Shown here in pieces: positions 48,240 through 60,079 of a stretch of DNA of 64,000 nucleotides (its first letter is position 1; every line of letters begins with the position of its first letter). The position numbers and the translations under genes are program-made. The stretch spans positions 142,812,734 through 142,876,733 of the forward strand of contig CM057462.1 in assembly GCA_030035585.1 (NCBI GenBank), given 5' to 3'. The notes beneath the pieces were generated by a model that did no database searches, was not told the DNA's origin, and saw only the letters and a program-made list of their open reading frames with translations. The DNA is from Dugong dugon. Lineage: Eukaryota; Chordata; Mammalia; Sirenia; Dugongidae.

Positions 48240-49230
48240 TATAGTAAATGCAATGAAAAATTCTCTAGAGGGACTCGAGCAGATTTGAGTAGACAAAAGA
48301 ATCAGCAAGCTTGAAAATAGTTCAGTTGAAAGTATCTAGTGTGAGAAATAGAAAAAAGCATACAGAAAAATGAATAGAGCCTCAGAGACATTTGGGACAG
48401 AATTATATGTACCACCATATATATAGTGTGAATCCCAGAAGAAAAGAGAAAAGGTCAGAAAGATTATTTGAAGAATAACGATCAAAATTTTCCCAATGTT
48501 GATGAAAAACATTACACATACAAGAATATCAACGAAATCCGGGAAGAATAAAATCAAAGATATCCAAGAATAAACTCAGAGATGACACATAAACATGTCA
48601 TAACCAACCTATTAAAAAACAAAGCCAAAGAGAGTCCTTGAAAACTGCAAAAAAAATCTCATCACATACAACGGAGTCTCGACCAGTTTAAAAACAGGTA
48701 TCACATCATAAAGCATGGAGGCCATAAGGCAGTGGATGACATATTTAAATTCCTGAAAAAAAAAAAAAAAAGGCTATCAACCAAAAATTCTATATCCAGC
48801 AAAAAAACCAAACCAAACCAAACCTGTTGCCATCAAGTCAAATCCAACTCAGAGCGACCCTATATTTGTCAAAAATAAAAGAGAAATTAAAATATCACCA
48901 TATAAACCAAATGGAGAGAATTTGTTGCTAAAAAAAGCTCACCTATAAGGAAAACTAAAGGGATTCCTTCAGGCTTAATGAAAAGACACTAGGTGTAACT
49001 ACTCCAGATGAAGTAAAATGCTCCAGTAAACATAAATACAAGTAAATAGTAAATATAAAAGATGATATAAATATATTTTTGTTAACAACTTTATTTTTCT
49101 CTCATCTGATTCAAAAGACAGTAGTAAAAAAAAAACTGTGTTGATGGGCATATAATGTATAAAGATATAATTTTTATGGCAACGATGGCACAAAGGAGAG
49201 AGAGGGAACAGAGATACAGAAGAGCAAAGT
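48240..49230 (+). mobile_element. Old L1 relic: ORF1 C-terminal half and inter-ORF region
   Basis: Plus-strand blocks in L1 order: AGAATCAGCAAGCTTGAAAA, AATAGAGCCTCAGAGACATT, GAATCCCAGAAGAAAAGAG, AAATTTTCCCAATGTTGATG, CATGGAGGCCATAAGGCAGT and TTCTATATCCAGCAAAA. After a SINE scrap it continues with GATTCCTTCAGGCTTAATGA and GGGCATATAATGTATAAAGA. Many frameshifts. Older than the L1s at 26-43 kb. Confidence 0.75.
48800..48866 (-). mobile_element. AfroSINE 3' tail fragment
   Basis: AAACCAAACCAAACC repeats, then TGTTGCCATCAAGTCAAATC and ACTCAGAGCGACCCTATA. Only the last 60 bp or so of the SINE are present, inserted in the L1 ORF1 relic. Confidence 0.85.
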
Positions 49231-49294
49231 GTGCGTGTATTGTTGATATTAATCCAATCTAGGTTGTTATAAATTGTTTATGGTAATGCCCGGG

Positions 49295-49655
49295 TGCGTA
49301 GCTTCCTAGTGTTATTATAGCGGAAATGCTTTACAAAACAGGCTTGACTCTGAATTCTAGGCACTGGCTGTAGGGGAAGACTCTCTCTGTCAGCTCAGGG
49401 GAAAGATTTTTGTCTCTTTCACCTTCTGTAGTCCTGGCTTTCTTCAGTTCCTTGGTGATCTTAATGTGGCATTTATCTTCTCCCCATTTGTGCTCACTTC
49501 TCTGTGTTTCTGCTGCTCTTTTTATAACTCAGAAAGGATTAGGTTTAGGACACAACAGAATTAACATGGCCTCATTAACATGACCTCATTAACATAACAA
49601 AGAAAACCCTATTTTCAAATGGGGTTACATACACAGGTATAGGGGTTCAACGTAT
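49295..49655 (-). mobile_element. MaLR LTR, diverged
   Basis: Reverse complement of the MLT1-like LTR: GCTTCCTAGTGTTATTATAG at the 3' end, TCTCTCTGTCAGCTC, TTGGTGATCTTAATGTGGC, and CCTCATTAACATAACAAAGA near the 5' end. A 14-15 bp motif with CCTCATTAACATGA is repeated (49570-49600). Both termini are eroded. Confidence 0.75.
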
Positions 49656-49701
49656 GCATTCATAACACCGAGGTTACCAATAAAATGATATGTCATTGTA
49701 G

Positions 49702-52046
49702 TTTTTTTTTTAATTGTTCTTTAGATGAAGGTTTGCAGAACAAACTAACTTCTCATTAAACAGTACACATATTGTTTGGCAACCTTGGTTACCAACCCCA
49801 CGACATGTCACAACTCTGTCCCTTCTCGACTTTGGGTTCCCTATAACCAACTTTCCTGTCCCCTCCTGCCTTCTAGTCCTTTCCCCTGGGTTGGTGTGCC
49901 CCTATAGTCTCATTTTGTTTTGGGGCCTGTCTAATCTCTGGATTAAGGCTGAAGCTCAGGAGTGACTTCATTACTGAGCTAAAAGGGTATCTGGGGGCCA
50001 TACTCTCGAGGTTTCTCCAGTCTCTGTCTGTCAGGCCAGTAAATCTGGTCTTTTATTGTGAGTTAGAATTTTGTTCTACATTTTTCTCAAGCTCTGTTCA
50101 GGATCCTCTATTGTGATCCCTGACAGAGAAGTTGGTGGTGGTAGCCGGGCACCATCTAGTTGTGCTGGAATCAGTCTGGTGGAGTCTGTGGTAGTTGTGG
50201 TCCATTAGTCCTTTGGACTAATCTTTCCCTTGTGTCTTTAGTGTTATTCATTCTCCCTTGCTCCTGACAGGGAGAGACCACTGGAGTATCTTAGATGACC
50301 GCTCACAAGCTTTTAAGACCCCAGATACTACTCACCAAACTAGAATGTAGAATTATTTTCTTTATAAACCATGTTATGCCAGTTGAGCTAGATGTTCCCT
50401 GAGACCATGATCCCCACAGCCCTCAGCCCAATAATTTGGTCCCTCAGGGAGTTTGGATACATCTATGGAGCTTCCATGACCTTGCCTTTTACAAGTTATG
50501 CTGGTTTCCCCAGTACTGTGTACTGTCTTGCCTTTCACCAAAGTTACCACTTATCTATTGTCTATTTAGTGTTTTTCCATCCCCACCCCTCCCCTCCCTT
50601 GTAATCATCAAAGATTGTTCCCTTTTGTGTGTAAACTTTTTCATGAGTTTTTACAGTAGTGGTCTCATACAATATTTGTCCTTTTGTGATTGACTTATTT
50701 CACTCAGCATCATGTCCTCCAGATTCATCGGTGTTATGAGATGCTTTGCAGATTCATCACTGTTGTTTATTGTTGCATAGTACTCCATTGTTTGTATGTA
50801 TCATAGTTTGTATATCCATTTATCTACTGATGGGCATCGAGGTTGCTTCCCTTTTTTCACTACTGTGAACGATGCTGCAAGGAACATGGGTGTGACTATG
50901 GCTATTCATGTGACTGCTCTCGTCTCTCTAGGATATATTTCTAGGAGTGGAATTGCTGCATCTTATGGTATTTCTAAGTTTCTAAGGAAGCATCATATCA
51001 TTTTCCAAAGTGGTTGTACCATTTTGCATTTCCACCAGCAGTGCATAAGAGTTCCAATCTCCCCGCAGCCTCTCCAAAATTTGTTATTTTCTGTTTTTTA
51101 ATTCTTGCCAGTAATGCTGGAGATGAGATGGTATCTCATTGTGGTTTTAATTTGCATTTATCTAATGGCTAGTGATGGTGAGCATTTCCTCATGTGTCTG
51201 TTAGTCACCTGAATGTCTTCTTCATATCTTTCTTCTGTTCGTATCCTTTGCCCATTTTTTTAATTGAATTATTTGTCTTTTTGTTGTAGAGGTGTTAGAT
51301 TTTCCTATAGATTTTAGAGATTAGACCTTTGTTGGATTTGTCAAAGACAAAAATGTTTTCTGCAGTCTGTAGATTCTCTTTTTACTCTTTTGGTGAAGTC
51401 TTTTGATGAGCATAAATGTTTAATTTTTAGAAGACCCCAGTTAGCTAGCTTATCTTCTGGTGTTTACGTACTGTTAGTTATGGTTTGTATCCTATTCAGG
51501 CCAGGTATTAGGGCCTCTAGTGTTTATCCTATTTTTTCCTCTATGATGTTTATGGTTTTTGGTTTTATATTTAGGTCTTTGATGCATTTTGAGTTAGTTT
51601 TGTGCAAGGTGTGAGGTATGGTTCCTGTTTCATTTTTTTACAGACTGAGTCCTGATTTTGCCAGTTCCATTTGTTAAAAAGACTGTCTTTTCCCTGTTTA
51701 ATGGACTTTGGGCTTTAGTCAAAGATCAGATGATGGTAGGTGGATGGGTTTACACCTGAGTTTTCAATTCTATTCCATTGGTCAGTGTATCTGTCACTGT
51801 ACCAGTACCAGGCTTCTTTTTGCCTACTGTAGCTGTTTAATAGATTCTGAGGTCAGGCAGTGTGAATCCTCCTCCTTTATTCTTCTTCTTCAACACTGCT
51901 TTACTTGTTCAAGCTTTCTTACTTTCCATATAAAGTTAATGGTAAGTTCTTCCATCTCATTAAAGGGTGCTGTTGGTATTTGGATCAGGATTGCATTGTA
52001 TTTGTAGATTGTTTTGGGTAGAATTCACGTTTTCATTTTTCTTTTA
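49702..52046 (-). mobile_element. 5'-truncated L1 with single-copy 3' end
   Basis: From a T-tract at 49702 through a 3'UTR (AGATGAAGGTTTGCAGAACA once only, 49723-49825) into ORF2 C-terminal sequence, truncated at about 52046. It shares GGTAGCCGGGCACCATCTAG and GAGCTAGATGTTCCC with the L1s at 26.7 and 44.5 kb. ATGTCATTGTAG (49690-49701) and ATATCATCGTAG (52047-52058) are a likely 12-bp duplication with two mismatches. Confidence 0.9.
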
Positions 52047-52069
52047 ATATCATCGTAGCTTTATTAAGT

Positions 52070-52300
52070 CTATAATAGGTCAACATCTAGTAAATATCTT
52101 TTAAGGGCCACACATGCATTAGGAATTTTAATTTAATTATCTCAACATGCTTTGAGTCGGAACAGTACTATCAGTTTTACAGATGAAACTATGACCTAAA
52201 AAGTTAAGTATTTTGTCCAAGATCACATAGGTTCTAAAATGGTTTGGCCAGGAGTTATTTGCAAGTCTCTCGTACTCCAAATAACATTATTTTAGCCATG
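52070..52300 (-). mobile_element. MIR-like fragment
   Basis: TTTTACAGATGAAACTATGA, AAGTATTTTGTCCAAGATCA and TGGCCAGGAGTTATTTGC give the MIR 3' half in reverse complement. Diverged. Confidence 0.6.
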
Positions 52301-52469
52301 TTCCATTCTTCTACTATTGATACATATTATTAGTATAAATATTGTGCACGTAAGGATAGACTTAGAGACCTTTAGGACTATAGACTTATAGAGCTTTTCA
52401 CAATGAAACAGGACGCATAAGCTCAATTACTACCATTGCAGAATTACCAGTTCCCACCATTAATAGCCA

Positions 52470-52866
52470 TTGTTTTGTCTCCTGATATTTTTTCTTTTCT
52501 CCCTCCTCCTATTCCAGTAAGATTAACTAAAGTTTCTTCTTGGAGGGTGGCAGAACAAACTGATAACTGTCAAGGACTAGGATTAACTCATCTGCAATGT
52601 GACAATCGTGACTAATGGTGCTAGATAATCTTCAAGGATTGCCAGTAAGAGGTTAACTCCTCCTGCAAAGACAAACTATAATCCTGTCCATATAAAACTT
52701 TCAGCCAGTCTCCAGTTGAAGAGACAGGTCTTTTGGAGGAGCTCATTCCCCTTTGTCTCCTGTATATAGATATAAGTACAATAAAACCCTCTTGCTGCTC
52801 ACCTCACCCCATCTCAGTATTGGCTTTTGTGGCATGCGACTCAGATCTGTAATTTGCAGTAACAAC
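52470..52866 (+). mobile_element. Retroviral-type solo LTR (ERV class I-like)
   Basis: A TATAAAA box at 52690-52696, AATAAA at 52780-52785 about 85 bp downstream, then CTTTTGTGGCATGCGACTCA, AGATCTGTAATTTGCAGTAACA-like sequence and an ACA end near 52863-52866. This order (TATA, poly(A) signal, short R/U5) is typical of a class I LTR. The 5' boundary is uncertain. No gag, pol or env adjoins it. Confidence 0.6.
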
Positions 52867-52892
52867 AATATATCTCATTAAAATAGTCATAT

Positions 52893-54388
52893 GATCAGGA
52901 ACCGATGGTACTGAAGAAAGAGGTCCAAGCTGTACTGAAGGCATTGGCAAAAAGCAAGGCTCCAGGAACTGAACAAATTCCAACTGAGATATGTCAGAAA
53001 TAGATGCAGCACTAGAAGTGCTTACTTGTCCTTGCCAAGAAATTTAGAAGACAGCTACCTGGTCAACCTACTCGAAGAGATCTGTATTTACCCTTATTCC
53101 AAAGAAAGGTGATCTAATAGAAGGCAGAAATTATCCAACAATATTATTAATATAACATCCACATAAAATTTTGCTAAAGATCATTCAAAAGTGGCTGCAG
53201 CACTACATCGACAGGGAACTGCCAGAAATTCAAGCTGGATTCATAAGAGGGTGTGGAACCAGGGATGTCATTGCTGACGTCAGATGGATCTTGGCTGGAA
53301 GCAGAGAATACAAGAAAGATGTTAACCTGTGTTTTATTGACTATGCAAAGGCATTCAACTGTGTGGATCAAAACAAATTATGGATAACTTTGTAAAGAAT
53401 GGGAATTCTAGAACACTTAATTGTGCTCCTGAGGAACCTGTATGTAGATCAAGAAGCAGGTGTTCGAATAGAACAAGGGAATACTGCATGGTTTAAATTA
53501 AAGAAAGGTGTCCGTCAGGGTTGTACCCCTTTCACCGTATCTATTCAATCTGTGTGCTGAAGAAGAGAGCATCAGATTTGGAGAAAGACTCATTAACAAC
53601 CTGTGTTATGCAGATGACAGAAACTTGCTTGCTGAAAGTGAAGAGGACTTGAATCACTTACTGATGAAGATCAAAGACTACAGCCTTTAGTATGGATCAC
53701 TCTTCAACATAAAGAAAACAAAAATCCTCACAACTGGACCCAATAAGCAATATCACGATAAATGGAGAAAAGATTGAAGTCATCAAGGATTTCATTTTAC
53801 TTGCATCCACAATCAACACCCATGGAAACATCAGTCAAGAAATCAAAAGACGTATTGCATTGGGCAAATCTGCTGCAAATGACTTCTTTCAAGTGTTAAA
53901 AAGCGAAGATGTCGCCTTGAAGACTAAGGTGTGCCTGACCCAAGCAATGGTGTTTTCAATTGCCTCATATGCATGCGAAAGCTTGACGATGAATAAGGAC
54001 TGAAGAAGAATTGATGCTTTGAATTATGGAGTTGGTGAAGATTACTGAATATACCATGGACTGCCAAAAGAACGAACAAATCTGTCTTGGAAGAAATACA
54101 GCCAGAATGCTCCTTAGAAGCAAGGATGGTTAGACTACGTCTCATATACTTTGGACATGTTGTCAGGAAGGATCAGTCCCTGGAGAAGTACATCATGCTT
54201 GGTTAAGTAGAGGGTCATCGAGAAAGAGAAAGACCCTCAAGGAGATGGACTGACACAGTGGCTGCAACAATGAGCTCAAGAAGGGCAACGATTTTGAGGA
54301 TGTCACAGGATGGGGCAGTGTTTTGTTCTGTTGTACATAAGGTTGCTATGAGTTGGAACCAACTCCATGGCACCTAACAACAACAATG
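52893..54388 (+). mobile_element. RTE/BovB-like LINE, 5'-truncated, with 3' tail
   Basis: From the start of the reverse transcriptase to the 3' end. Pieces: QAGFIRGCGTRDVIADVRWI and CFIDYAKAFNCVDQNKLW (53171-53395), RQGCTPFTVSI after a frameshift, and NNLCYADDRNLLAESEEDLN with an intact YADD catalytic box (53607-53618). The C-terminus follows as DNA homology only. The tail GTTGCTATGAGTTGGAACCA, ACTCCATGGCACCTAACAAC and AACAA ends at 54388. Best kept RTE in the window but not translatable. Confidence 0.92.
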
Positions 54389-54489
54389 TGAGACAGTATT
54401 GAATAATATCCAAGAAATTTGAGACAATATATTTTTCTTGCATTATGGAACGCATTTAGAAATAGTAGTAAGTAATAGAGTAGACCAAC

Positions 54490-54693
54490 GAAAACCAAAC
54501 CCACTGCTGTGGAGTCGCTTCCCACTGATAGAGACCTTGTAGGACAGAGTAGAACTGCCCCATAGGGTCTCTAAGACTGTAATCTTTACGGAAGCTGACT
54601 GCTACAACTTTCTCCCGGAAGAGTGGCTGATGGGTTCAAACCTCCGACCTTTAAATTAGCAACCAAGCGCTTAACCACTGCGCCACCAGGGAT
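54490..54693 (-). mobile_element. AfroSINE (short type)
   Basis: GAAAACCAAACCCACTGCTG tail, GGACAGAGTAGAACTGCCCC, GTAATCTTTACGGAAGCTGA, GGTTCAAACCTCCGACC (B box region) and GCGCCACCAGGGATC head. Several CpGs survive, so it is relatively young. Confidence 0.92.
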
Positions 54694-55826
54694 CTGTATG
54701 TTTTACAGGGGGATTTATATAGCTTTCAGCTTCCTTTGGAGACTCTCTACCGTCAATAGGTCTTCCAAGGGACACGGTTGTCGGTACTGCGCATGTCAGG
54801 CAGGCCAAACCTGGTACCAGATCAGTTTCAACTGGAATGGTCTTGAGACCCCAGTCTCTTGTTTTCCTTAACTGAGCCAGAACCAGAAGTATATCTAAAT
54901 AAGGAGATATCTTAAAGACAGGCGGTTAGTTCCTACATTACCTAATAAGGAGATAGCTTACATGCAAGGAGTTAGTTCTCATATCACATAGGAATGACAC
55001 ACACTACCCCTTGCTTATTCAAGATGGTGGGCGTGCTATCGGCCTCAGGCTCTTTTTCATTTTGTCCCTTTTAACTGGCACCTTCTCTCTTCGTATAGGC
55101 TACTCTGCCCTAATATTTCCTCAAATTTCCTCCCTTGCTGCCACTTTTTTTTTTTTTAATGATGCTATAGTTTTGGGAAAAATTAGTTTACAGTCATCAC
55201 ACACAGACACACACACACATACTTTCTTAGTAGTCATTTACTCCACTTTAGATTGTTTCTCCCACACTCACTTAAAAAAAAAAATCACTTTCTTAAAATC
55301 TCACTAACAAATTAAATGGACCACGTTTAGTCCTTAAGTATGAAGTGTGCTCTTGCTGCAACTTTTGACCACTCTTCATTGTTCTTGGATTCCAGAAACA
55401 TTTCTCCCTTAACTTTTGTGGCACTACACAATCCTGATTCCTTTATTTATTATATGTGCTTTACTCTAATCCTTTACTCTGACACAAGCTCTCCTGTCTT
55501 ATGCTTGTGTATTCTTTCCCGTGGTTCTATTCACATTATGAGACACAATTGTTATGTTGATGAATATATCGCTATCTCCAGAACTGCTTTGCCAACGTTC
55601 TGTAGCTATCTCTATTTGTGTGCCTCACCATCATCTTAGACTAATTTTTCAACGTATTCAAACTTAAAATAATAATAGCAATTTGAGTTTTCTTCTATAG
55701 CAGATCTTCTTTCTTACATTCCTCATTTCAAACAGTTGATTCATTTCATTTTGGTAATGCAACATAAATGGAATGTTTTTGATTTTGCCTGACCACTGTC
55801 TTTCTCCATGGACCAAAGTCACTAGT
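54694..55826. other. Unassigned DNA with a 46-bp tandem duplication
   Basis: No gene. Contains a tandem repeat at 54895-54986, CpG-bearing sequence around 54765-54800, a T-tract (55145-55157) and an ACAC run (55197-55220). The 54720-55140 part has an LTR-like feel (repeats, CpGs) but no TATA/poly(A)/terminus set I can defend. Confidence 0.5.
54895..54986. repeat. 46-bp tandem duplication
   Basis: Two diverged copies: TAAGGAGATATCTTAAAGAC, GGCGGTTAGTTCCTACATTA (54895-54940) and TAAGGAGATAGCTTACATGC, AGGAGTTAGTTCTCATATCA (54941-54986). Confidence 0.8.
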
Positions 55827-55839
55827 CATTCTTGCAACA

Positions 55840-56009
55840 AAAAAAAAAAAAAAAAAACCATTGCCATCGAGTTAATTCCCGACTCATAGCGACCCTATAT
55901 GACAGAGTGGAACTGCCTCATAGGGTTTCCAATGAGAGCCTGGTGGATTCAAAATACTGGCCTTTTGGTTAGCAGCCGTAGCTCTTAACCACCACTTTAC
56001 CAGGGTTTC
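55840..56009 (-). mobile_element. AfroSINE (short type) with clean target duplication
   Basis: A-tract plus CCATTGCCATCGAGTTAATT tail, ATAGCGACCCTATATGACAG, CTGGTGGATTCAAAATACTG and TTACCAGGGTTTC head. CATTCTTGCAACA is perfectly duplicated (55827-55839 and 56010-56022). The A-tract end differs from the GGTTT-type ends of the other copies. Confidence 0.94.
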
Positions 56010-56022
56010 CATTCTTGCAACA

Positions 56023-56580
56023 GGGATAACTAAATGACCCAGAATGGTCTAATAGAAATATTTCCCAGGATTTCAAAAACTGGATATGTGAGGGAGAAAG
56101 TTTTTTTTTTTTTTTTTTCTTTAACTTTGGATGAAAGTCTATAAAAATGTGAGGCTAGAGTTTCCAGCAAAAGCTATCGTTGGGAAGAATAAAAGGTTGG
56201 AGTACAATGGGGAAGAGAGAAAGAAGTTTAAGTCTTTGTTTCCTGTCACCCCTAGGACCACTAACTGGCTTCACCCATTTTTTGGTTTGGTGGTTAAAAT
56301 ATTATTTCATTTCAACTGAGCAATTATGAACAAAGTTTTTATTTCTTGTGAAGAAACAAAAGCTCTAAAACAAAAGTCTTAAACAATAAAGCACTATTTG
56401 AGAATCTAGAAAAGTTGCCTCTCTTTTCAAATATTCTTCTATACACACATGTAAATAGTGTCACATAATTTTGCAACCACTGAATCCCAGATAAAGCCCT
56501 TTTAAACTAAAAGCTTATCCTTTGTGCAATAGTAAAATGAAGCATGATATCACATTCATTTGGTTATGCAATAAAGACTT
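56023..56580. other. Unassigned AT-rich DNA
   Basis: No recognisable gene or repeat; a T-tract lies at 56101-56120. Confidence 0.5.
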
Positions 56581-56864
56581 AAAAAACAAACCAGTCGCCT
56601 TGTGTTGATTCTGATGCATGGCAAACCCCGTGTTGGTTAGATTAGAACTATGCTTCAACAAGGTTTTTGATAGCTGATTTTTTTGAAGGAGAGAGCCAGG
56701 CCTTTGTTCCGAGGCACCTCTTTGCTTCAACAGGGTTTTCAATGGCTAATTTTTGGAAGTAGATCCCCAGGACTTTCTTCCAAGGCACCTCTGGGCAGAC
56801 TTTAACCTTCAAATTTTAAGTCAGCAGCCCAGCTTTCTAACCATTTGCACTACCCAGGGACTCC
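56581..56864 (-). mobile_element. AfroSINE (long type) with an internal duplication
   Basis: Reverse complement order on the plus strand: CAAACCAGTCGCCTTGTGTT tail, then CAACAAGGTTTTTGATAGCT ... TTCCGAGGCACCTCT, then a second CAACAGGGTTTTCAATGGCT ... TTCCAAGGCACCTCTGGG, then CTACCCAGGGACTCC head. The roughly 70-bp segment ending in GAGGCACCTCT is present twice, making this copy longer than the long-type SINE at 24.4 kb. Confidence 0.9.
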
Positions 56865-57420
56865 TCCATAGTGGTTAGGATGCTTTATTAAGCAATTGTT
56901 ACGAAACTGATACTTGGGAACTGTTACTGTGCTAGGAAAACATGCAGTGGAGTATATGACGTCATTAATAAGTAAAAATGGTGGCTAGCAGTCACAGGAT
57001 GGTTTGTCTTTCCCAAAATTATTGAGGCATCTCTGTTGCTAAAAAGTTAAGCACAAGTTTCCAGGTGCCATTCTAAACAGAAATGAATTCCCCCTCCCAG
57101 AAAGAGTTTATAGTCTCCTTTTCAGTATATTGGCGTACTAATTTGGAGCTGACTTTGCAGAGGCAATTCAGATCATGTGGTAAGTTTAGAGAGAAAGAAT
57201 AGAAATATCTCAGAATCACAGCTAGCATTCTGCAGAGCACATTGGAGAAAGGAAACATTCTCATATAAATCCATATATAGTCTTGGTATGTTCGTATTGA
57301 ACTTTGAGCATGTGCATGTGCAAAGCCTAAGATTTATTATCAGTGTCTCTGAGGTAGGAAACTGATACCATAGCATAGAGCAGAACCAACACAACTAGGG
57401 AAATAAAGGAAACAATACAA

Positions 57421-57460
57421 GTGTGTGTGTGTGTGTGTGTGTGTGCACGTGTGTGCGTGT
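57421..57460. repeat. (TG)n microsatellite
   Basis: Twelve uninterrupted GT units followed by GCACGTGTGTGCGTGT. Confidence 0.95.
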
Positions 57461-58743
57461 ATGAATTTTTCTATAACTGTTTTTATCTCCACTATTGAGA
57501 TTGCCACTTTTTCTCTCAGTATGGGGAACCAGAAATTTCTATTAGAGAACAAACCCTATAGAAAAATGAAATGGAGATTGAGTAAAGCTCATATAGATGT
57601 TATTGCAGAGTGTGGGTTTAAAGATGTACAAAAAATCCTTTTACTTAGCATCCCTGTTGCTTAAGTTTAAAAATCCCACTCTGGATATCACCATGTTTCT
57701 GAGCCAAGCAGATTCAAAGTATTAAATTCATAATGCCTTGAATAAGAAAAATTTTCTATTGTAATATGCATTTTTATAAATGTAAGAACTAGTGCTCTAG
57801 GGGGACAAAGAAATGGAGCACTTTAGAAAGTTTTCCAGAGGACGAGACTCTAAATTGTTCTTACATCTGTTTTATCAAGACCTATATCAGCATAGTAAAA
57901 ATACTCTATACTGAGTACTATTGCATTTCAAAGTATTTGCCAAAAAATAAAAAGGTAGAGTTAAATAAATGACATTTCATCATCATGGCTCATTTTCTAT
58001 ATAAAGGCAATAAATAAGATATGTGAACTACAATGTCACCATCACTCCTTCTGTGACAACACTGGAGATATTTTAAAGGGGGCTTGGCTTTCGAACAATT
58101 TTAATAGGTTTCCTCAGAGCTTTAATTAGCTAGAGGTCCAAGTAGTAGCTGACAGCTAGCAGAATTTCTTGTCTTGAATTAAAGTCAAACTAATTAAATT
58201 CCAGAAGAAAAACCTTTTCATTCTAGCACCCTTAATCAGTCATCCTTGCTTACTATACACATGCACACACACACAGATATGCACACACTTTTAGACTGAC
58301 AATAATACAAACTTGCAAATGTGTAGCACAAACAATTATAAAACACTTTTTCAAAAAGAAAATTTTGGACTTCTCAACCAGCCTTAGTAATGCATATATA
58401 GTTCTGCTTAAAATATATATCCATTTTAGGACAGGAATAGCTCAAGGGATTTGATGGCCCTTTGTTAAAATTCTAGTATAAGATTGTTGTTTTCATTGAA
58501 TATTTGCTGCTACTCTAAATTTACAAAACATATATAGCACATATGATATAATTGTAAATGTGTACTTAATTAAACATTACCATTACAGAAACACATATAC
58601 TTAGTAACTTTCCTGTATTTCCTTTAAAATATTAGTGTCAAAGAAGAAGGTTTGCATTCATGTTAGTTATAATAGTCCATGAAATATAGCAAAGATTATA
58701 TCTATCAGAACCAACTTGATTGGAACAGGGTTTTTGTGGTTTA

Positions 58744-58845
58744 AGTCTATACCTGTAACTATATCATGCCTATGCCTATACCTATACCTATCGATCTACC
58801 AATGTATCCATCTATCTTTCTACCTTATCTATCTTTCTATAGACA
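58744..58845. repeat. Imperfect CTAT/CCTATA simple repeat
   Basis: CCTATGCCTATACCTATACC grades into CATCTATCTTTCTACC and TATCTATCTTTCTATAG. Confidence 0.8.
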
Positions 58846-60079
58846 TCCCATAAATCCTAGAGAAAATCTATGTAAAGAGTGAAATTCAAATTTTCTCAAC
58901 TAAATGCTTTAAAAAATCGCGTGCTTATATAAAGGAAACGCTACACTATTTATTTAACAGTTTAATTATACAAATGATCCCCCATCACAGTTGTCACATA
59001 CATTTTTTTGTGGGGTATGCTGTGAGGTCATTTCTTTTTTCTTATATTTCCTTTTTAGAGAACTACCTATGTCCTTTTCGGCTTCTGCTCTCTCAAGCAC
59101 CACTGAGCAGGCAGTGCGCTATCAGACTCAATGCTACAGCCGCAGTTGAATCAGGAGGACTTGCTGTCTTTCAATTAGAATTTTTTCACTCAGAGACTCT
59201 AGTTGTGAGCTTGAACTTGAAATTGATATAAAACTTGAGCTATGAAAGTCACATTGGGCTATTGCCTGGAAAAACAAAAACAGCAATATAGCAATGTGAT
59301 TTCCAGTGGAAGAGAATAATGACATAGATGTACGAATCAAATAGAAATTAAAGTGGTGAAAAAGAGAGAAATGAAGAGATAAAGAGAGAGTAGCATTTTA
59401 ATAATTCTTTCTTTGTCATTCTTTATGACTGTCACTCCCTTACCTGGTTTCCTCTTCTCATGTTTATGAAACATATTTTTGTACTTCTATTCAGTATACT
59501 TTTCCATATAGTCTTTGGTTTTATTTTCTTCTAATTTGTGTCCCATTCAGAAGAAATTTTAGGAGACAGATATTTTTTGTTGTTTTCCCACTCTGGTTAG
59601 ATTAAATGGCCACTTGAATCTTTTTCCCCGTGGTCAATGCCCTTGACTGTTTGAAAATAAACAATAATTGAGTATACCATGTACTAATTTTATTTTAAAC
59701 ACTGAAAGAATAGTGGCAAATAAGATAGTCTCTGCCTTTCTTAGTTTTGATTACCCCATAGAAGAGTCTAAGATAAGTACTGGGGTGCAGATAGTTTATT
59801 TGTAAGGTAATTTAAGAACTAGAGTAGGAAGTGGGGAGAGTGAAACAGGAAATGAAGAAAAGTAGAAATGAAGGCACGTTAGTGAAATGTTGAAATCTTT
59901 GCTCTGAATATCTAGAGCTGAATTTTTCTGGAAACTTTGAGTAGTGTACATAATTTTTTCCAATATTATCTTTCCAAAAGACAAGAGGCTGGAACTCTCA
60001 TCCACTAGCTTCTATTGTTCATTGATTGAGTTTTAACCATAGGCGAGGTGTTATCTTCTCCCATCACTCCGGACTGCCC

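Larger units (their letters stand above)
56865..60060. other. Unassigned DNA
   Basis: 3.2 kb without a gene or repeat family I can name. Holds TG and CA microsatellites (57421-57460; 58261-58288), an imperfect CTAT/CCTATA run (58744-58845), and a block at about 58030-58250 dense in TAATTA-type motifs that could be a conserved regulatory element. Confidence 0.5.
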
